This document shows, in pieces, positions 60,787-64,000 of a stretch of DNA of 64,000 nucleotides. The DNA is from an uncultured Acetatifactor sp. GTDB lineage: Bacteria > Bacillota > Clostridia > Lachnospirales > Lachnospiraceae. The stretch spans positions 248,001 through 312,000 of the forward strand of contig CAKRUB010000001.1 of the NCBI GenBank assembly GCA_934402375.1, written 5' to 3'. A model generated the notes under the pieces. The model saw only the letters and a program-made list of their open reading frames with translations. It ran no database searches and was not told the origin of the DNA. Numbering within the stretch: position 1 is the first letter of the stretch; each line of letters opens with the position of its first letter. A program made the position numbers and the translations under genes.

Positions 60787-60814
60787 AAAAAGGACATCCT
60801 TTCCGGATGTCCTT
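60787..60814 (-). terminator. Rho-independent terminator of rpmF
   Basis: AAGGACATCC / GGATGTCCTT (10 bp) with a 5-nt loop and a TTTTT tail on the minus strand, about 20 nt after rpmF. Confidence 0.88.
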
Positions 60815-60834
60815 AATCAGCGTATGTTCAAAAA

Positions 60835-61014
60835 TTAGTCAACGCTTACGACCTGCTTCTTGTTGTAAGAACCGCAAGCCTTGCAGACTCTGTGAGGCAT
60901 CATCAGGGCGCCGCACTTGCTGCACTTTACCAGAGTAGGAGCGCTCATCTTCCAGTTTGCTCTTCTCTTATCTCTTCTACCTTTGGAAGATTTATTCTTA
61001 GGACAAATAGACAT
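60835..61014 (-). CDS. rpmF: 50S ribosomal protein L32
   Basis: A 59-residue ribosomal protein beginning MSICPKNKSSKGRRDKRRANW. It keeps two zinc-binding pairs (CSKCG and CKACG), so it is the C+ form rather than the zinc-free form. AAGGAGG with an 8-nt spacer. It starts 3 nt after the yceD stop, the usual order. Confidence 0.97.
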   Translation of the reverse strand: MSICPKNKSSKGRRDKRRANWKMSAPTLVKCSKCGALMMPHRVCKACGSYNKKQVVSVD

Positions 61015-61016
61015 CG

Positions 61017-61541
61017 TTACACCTCCTTATTCGCGTTGAAAATATCTTGTATCACTGCCATTCGCGGGTCGGGAACGAAGGTATCGCATCCACAGTCCCT
61101 CACATTACGATTCTGTCCACACACAGGGCAGAGCCCTTTGCAGTCTTCCTTGCACAGAATCTTTGCAGGCCAGTTACCAATGATCTCATTATACACAAAA
61201 GTTTCTACATTCAGTTGATAACCTTCCATAAAGCTCAGGTCATCCATATCTTCGTCTTCCACTGCAATCTCCGGAGCGGCAACCACCCTTTCAAACTGCA
61301 GCTTCAGTGTCGTCATGACTTCTGTCAGGCAACGGTCACAGGCGGTTCGGAAAGTCAGTGCAACGCTTCCCTCTGCCTTTGCCTTCCCGCGTTCCACATT
61401 TGTAAAAATCAATGAAACCGGAGACTTCTCTGTAATCTCAAAGCTTCCCATCCCGCTCTCGAAGCAAGTCATCTCAAGCGGCACTTCCATGCTTATCTGC
61501 TTACCTTCCGTCATCAACACATCAGACAAATTAACTAACAT
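61017..61541 (-). CDS. YceD/DUF177 family protein
   Basis: A 174-residue protein of the DUF177 family, linked to 23S rRNA accumulation and typically adjacent to rpmF. It has FRTACDRCLTEV and CKEDCKGLCPVCGQNRNVRDC, which hold putative zinc-binding cysteines. AGGAG precedes the ATG. Confidence 0.9.
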   Translation of the reverse strand: MLVNLSDVLMTEGKQISMEVPLEMTCFESGMGSFEITEKSPVSLIFTNVERGKAKAEGSVALTFRTACDRCLTEVMTTLKLQFERVVAAPEIAVEDEDMDDLSFMEGYQLNVETFVYNEIIGNWPAKILCKEDCKGLCPVCGQNRNVRDCGCDTFVPDPRMAVIQDIFNANKEV

Positions 61542-61549
61542 AGCGACTC

Positions 61550-62059
61550 CTATGTATCTTTCTCGCGCGTTTTGTTTTCACGCACTGATTCAGTATACAT
61601 ATTCTGTGCCTGTTTGTCAACATCTTTTTGCAATGATTTTCTCTTTTCCTGAAGTTTTTCGTTCATTAATTTTGCGGTTTTCGCAGAAGCGCTCCATGAA
61701 ATCGCAGATACGATCGCAAATATGATGGTTACTGCACCAATCATCAGTGCAACGCTTCCCGCATTTGAAACGTCATACCATTCCAGCAGCCAGCCGCTCA
61801 GAAGGACAACCGCAACAATCATCAGATAATGAATGAAAATTCTGACCGCGCACTCCAGCTTTTCCATCTTCCTGTTCCACGGATAGATCAATGTCTCAAG
61901 AGAGGTCAGCATGGATACCAGCGGTATCTGCCACAAAGTCATTGCACTGACTTTTTCGGTAGGATTGATTATCGTACAGAAAACAGCCACGGCAAAAACC
62001 ATGCAGGTCGTAACAAGGCTGAATGTTCGCATTACGCATTGTATTTTTTCCTTAATCAT
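61550..62059 (-). CDS. DUF3021 membrane protein
   Basis: A 169-residue protein with about four membrane helices (RTFSLVTTCMVFAVAVFCTI, LIYPW region, IHYLMIVAVVLLSGWLL, SVALMIGAVTIIFAIVSAI) and a charged helical tail. DUF3021 genes usually follow LytTR regulators, as here, and may sense the envelope or restrain the regulator. The ATG at 62059 has GGAGGAG with a 6-nt spacer; an upstream frame overlaps lytTR. Confidence 0.82.
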   Translation of the reverse strand: MIKEKIQCVMRTFSLVTTCMVFAVAVFCTIINPTEKVSAMTLWQIPLVSMLTSLETLIYPWNRKMEKLECAVRIFIHYLMIVAVVLLSGWLLEWYDVSNAGSVALMIGAVTIIFAIVSAISWSASAKTAKLMNEKLQEKRKSLQKDVDKQAQNMYTESVRENKTREKDT

Positions 62060-62072
62060 GCTTTTCTCCTCC

Positions 62073-62510
62073 CTACAGTCCAAGCTTCTTCTTAAGATCC
62101 GGCGCATACTGTCTGGAAACGCTCAACCGTTCATCGCTCTCCATGCACACCTCAAACCGTCCGTTGAAGTCCGGACAGATATTCTTTACTTTCCCGAGAT
62201 TGATGATCGTAGACTTTGACGCCCTGAAAAAGTCCGTGTTCTCCAGCAGCTTCTCCAGCTCATAGAGCTTATACCGGGTATCGTACACTTCCTTTTGCAG
62301 ATACGCGAACACCTTGTTGTCAACCGCCTCGAAGTAATAGACCTCCGATGGCAGTACCTGAAATATCTTGTCCCCCTTCGAGACGGTAATCTTATCTCTC
62401 CCCGCTTTCAGCGAATAGATCAGCCGCAGCATCTGCTCATCCATGTTTCTGCACCGTACAATGATCTCCTCTTCCTCGCCCACCGGACAATCCTGTATTG
62501 TAATCTTCAT
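62073..62510 (-). CDS. LytTR-family DNA-binding regulator
   Basis: A 145-residue stand-alone LytTR protein: DNA-binding domain at about residues 45-145 (VLPSEVYYFEAVDNKVFAYL, FFRASKSTIINLGKVK, RLSVSRQYAPDLKKKLGL). There is no receiver domain. Such proteins regulate their own ABC exporter or bacteriocin-like loci. I take the ATG at 62510 (GGGGAG close by); an upstream frame inside the permease gene is unlikely. Confidence 0.85.
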   Translation of the reverse strand: MKITIQDCPVGEEEEIIVRCRNMDEQMLRLIYSLKAGRDKITVSKGDKIFQVLPSEVYYFEAVDNKVFAYLQKEVYDTRYKLYELEKLLENTDFFRASKSTIINLGKVKNICPDFNGRFEVCMESDERLSVSRQYAPDLKKKLGL

Positions 62511-62536
62511 CCCGCTCCCCATTTCTGTGGATACTT

Positions 62537-63451
62537 TTATCTGTCCTTCAGCTTGCGCTTTCTGTTCACAAACGTTGCAACCACAATCGCTATGATAGCA
62601 TAGATTAACAGTAATGTCACCTGTTGCCACAATTCGATTTCCACATCTCCTCTGTACAGGGTGATTCCCATCCTCTCCTTGAAGACATCCGTGACAGCAT
62701 CCGGCAGTCCATCAAAGGTTTCCCGGATTGCCTGCGCAGTGCAGATCTCCCTCATCATTGCTGCCCCTGGAAGAACCGGAATGCATTTCAGCACCGTCTG
62801 CACAGTCTCCGACAGGGAAGACAGCGGAAGGTAAATGCCGCCCGCAAAGCCGACGAGAGTTCCGATAATCGTAAGAATTCCACTCCATGCGCTGTCACTG
62901 TGCACAAACAGTGCCAGCAGATAACCAAGCGCTGAGAATGTAAACGCACTCAGTGCGATCATGCCGACCAGCTTAAGCAGATCTACAGCAGCCAGCAGTC
63001 CATGCCCCTGCAGCACAAAATAAAGTTCTCCGACCGCCAGTGTAATCACGCACATTCCAGTTCCCACAAGCCAGGATGATAAGATGTAACCCAGCGAGAG
63101 CTTGATTCTGTTCACCGAAGTCACATAGAATGCCATAATCCGCTTTCTCGTCTCATCCTGAACCATGGTTCCCATGACCGTCAATGTGACTGTCACGGAA
63201 TTGACAACCAGTATTCCAGCCAGCGTCCAGAGCTGTATCAGATACGTCGCATTTTCCTGATCCTGCACGGTGTCTCTTTCACCGCCGTACTCCGCAAGCA
63301 CACTGATCAGCTCGTCGCTGTTCATCTTTCCCAGAAAGACCACCATCAGTCCCAATATAATCAGCATGGACAGGAAGGAAAAGAATACCGCCGCCTTGTC
63401 CCTGAGAAACACCCTGCAGTTTCTCTTTGTCAGATAAATTATCTCTCTCAT
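62537..63451 (-). CDS. ABC-2 type exporter permease
   Basis: A 304-residue membrane protein with six helices. The N-terminal helix (KAAVFFSFLSMLIILGLMVVFL) is followed by a large external loop, then a cluster of helices (IQLWTLAGILVVNSVTVTLTV and others) and a conserved ABC-2 GXXXLPLS-like GIYLPLSSLSETVQ. With the ATPase it would export a lipid, drug or peptide. GGAGG precedes the ATG. Confidence 0.9.
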   Translation of the reverse strand: MREIIYLTKRNCRVFLRDKAAVFFSFLSMLIILGLMVVFLGKMNSDELISVLAEYGGERDTVQDQENATYLIQLWTLAGILVVNSVTVTLTVMGTMVQDETRKRIMAFYVTSVNRIKLSLGYILSSWLVGTGMCVITLAVGELYFVLQGHGLLAAVDLLKLVGMIALSAFTFSALGYLLALFVHSDSAWSGILTIIGTLVGFAGGIYLPLSSLSETVQTVLKCIPVLPGAAMMREICTAQAIRETFDGLPDAVTDVFKERMGITLYRGDVEIELWQQVTLLLIYAIIAIVVATFVNRKRKLKDR

Positions 63452-63465
63452 TGCCTTCTTCCTCC

Positions 63466-64000
63466 CTACTGCTGTATCAGGCTCTTGCCTGTAACATTTA
63501 AGAATACGTCATCCATCGAGCCCTGAACAAGCTCGAAGCCGGAAATGTGAGTCTCCAAACGCTTCAGTATCGGGAGCGCCGCCATACTGTCTTCCAGCTT
63601 CAGTTCCAGAACCGTTCCGCCCTGATCCTCCCCGATTTCCGTCTCCGCCATTCTCTCGACCTCCGCCTCCTCGCCCGGCTTCGGCAGCAGCCGCAGCTTA
63701 TCCTTGGCATACCGTTCCTTTAGTTCAAAGGGTGTTCCAAATTCCTTCATCTTCCCTCCGTCGATGATTGCGATATGCTTTGCCTTTGCAGCCTCCTCCA
63801 TATAGTGCGTCGTGAGAAATACTGTCATGCCGTCCTCCTCACGGAGCTTGTCGATGCTTTCCCACACCAGCTGTCTTGTCGCCGGATCAAGCCCTGTCGT
63901 CGGCTCATCGAGGAATAATATCTCCGGCGTGTTTACAAGTGCTGCGGCAATTTCACAGCGGCGCTTCTGCCCACCCGACAACTTCTCATATCGCCTTGTG
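63466..64000 (-). CDS. ABC exporter ATP-binding protein (5' part beyond the window)
   Basis: The C-terminal 177 residues of an ABC ATPase, running off the window at base 64000. The signature LSGGQKRR, Walker B ILFLDEPTTGLDP and switch histidine FLTTHYMEEA are present; Walker A lies outside. The C-terminal domain after residue 100 (LKERYAKDKLRLLP, FELVQGSMDDVFLNVTG) is of the DrrA/NodI type, paired with the ABC-2 permease downstream by 14 nt. Confidence 0.93.
   Translation of the reverse strand, partial: TRRYEKLSGGQKRRCEIAAALVNTPEILFLDEPTTGLDPATRQLVWESIDKLREEDGMTVFLTTHYMEEAAKAKHIAIIDGGKMKEFGTPFELKERYAKDKLRLLPKPGEEAEVERMAETEIGEDQGGTVLELKLEDSMAALPILKRLETHISGFELVQGSMDDVFLNVTGKSLIQQ

Noticed and set aside
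1..64000. rRNA, tRNA, insertion sequence or prophage genes
   Set aside because: I looked through the intergenic gaps and coding regions and saw no tRNA-like cloverleaf sequence, transposase, integrase or phage structural gene.

Overview
The window is about 64 kb of the chromosome of an endospore-forming, anaerobic Firmicute, most likely a member of the Lachnospiraceae (Clostridia). The evidence is a manganese-catalase/CotJC coat protein end, spoIVA and a SpoVAF/GerA-type germination protein, an oxygen-sensitive class III ribonucleotide reductase (nrdDG), the Firmicute-style gene order ylxM-ffh-rpsP-khpA-rimM-trmD-rplS and rpmF-plsX-acpP-rnc-smc-ftsY, and strong AGGAGG ribosome binding sites. 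Almost every gene is on the minus strand. The exceptions are the cotJC end, metF and prs. I see no rRNA, tRNA, CRISPR array, insertion sequence or prophage.

Layout. 1-6.2 kb: cotJC end, an XRE regulator, an ABC-F protein with a possible leader peptide, a PAP2 phosphatase, degV and a SpoVAF-like gene under a textbook forespore promoter. 6.2-9.7 kb: dut-nrdG-nrdD with two NrdR boxes. 9.7-17 kb: a WYL regulator with a tiny membrane protein, a membrane-anchored MutS-like ATPase, and a purine/pyrimidine salvage operon (punA-cdd-mtaD-azgA). 17-26.7 kb: the most unusual block. It holds an RRNPP-type (PlcR/Rgg-like) HTH-TPR regulator and three paralogous ~750-residue lipoproteins that look like a repeat-rich N-terminal half joined to a solute-binding domain. 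No transporter permease is nearby. spoIVA is embedded among them, and shared direct repeats lie upstream of the regulator and of the third lipoprotein. 26.7-35.5 kb: tyrS, a VWA/MoxR pair, metF, and gpsA-plsY-der-DUF512. 35.5-37.3 kb: prs behind a roughly 370-nt leader filled with palindromes and a 37-bp tandem repeat. 37.3-40.8 kb: a two-component system with a very large multi-pass kinase. 40.9-49.9 kb and on to 61.5 kb: the housekeeping superclusters pgeF-yraN-ylqH-ylqG-rnhB-lepB-rbgA-lepB-rplS-trmD-rimM-khpA-rpsP-ffh-ylxM, then yitT, ilvA, ftsY-smc-rnc, acpP-plsX-rpmF-yceD. 61.5-64 kb: a DUF3021/LytTR/ABC-2 exporter module running off the window end.

Working together. The housekeeping stretch combines ribosome maturation (rimM, trmD, rbgA, der, rplS, rpsP, rpmF), SRP-dependent export and signal-peptide removal (ffh, ylxM, ftsY, two lepB), phospholipid synthesis (plsX, acpP, plsY, gpsA) and chromosome condensation (smc). 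The nucleotide genes (nrdDG, dut, punA, cdd, mtaD, azgA, prs) form a second theme.

Points worth following: the regulator-lipoprotein block with its shared operator-like repeats; a TrmD-acetyltransferase fusion; the prs leader with overlapping mini-ORFs; a family of palindromic elements, two of them exactly 116 bp; the spoIVA ribosome binding site buried in a terminator-like hairpin; and three promoters whose -35 box lies inside a hairpin.
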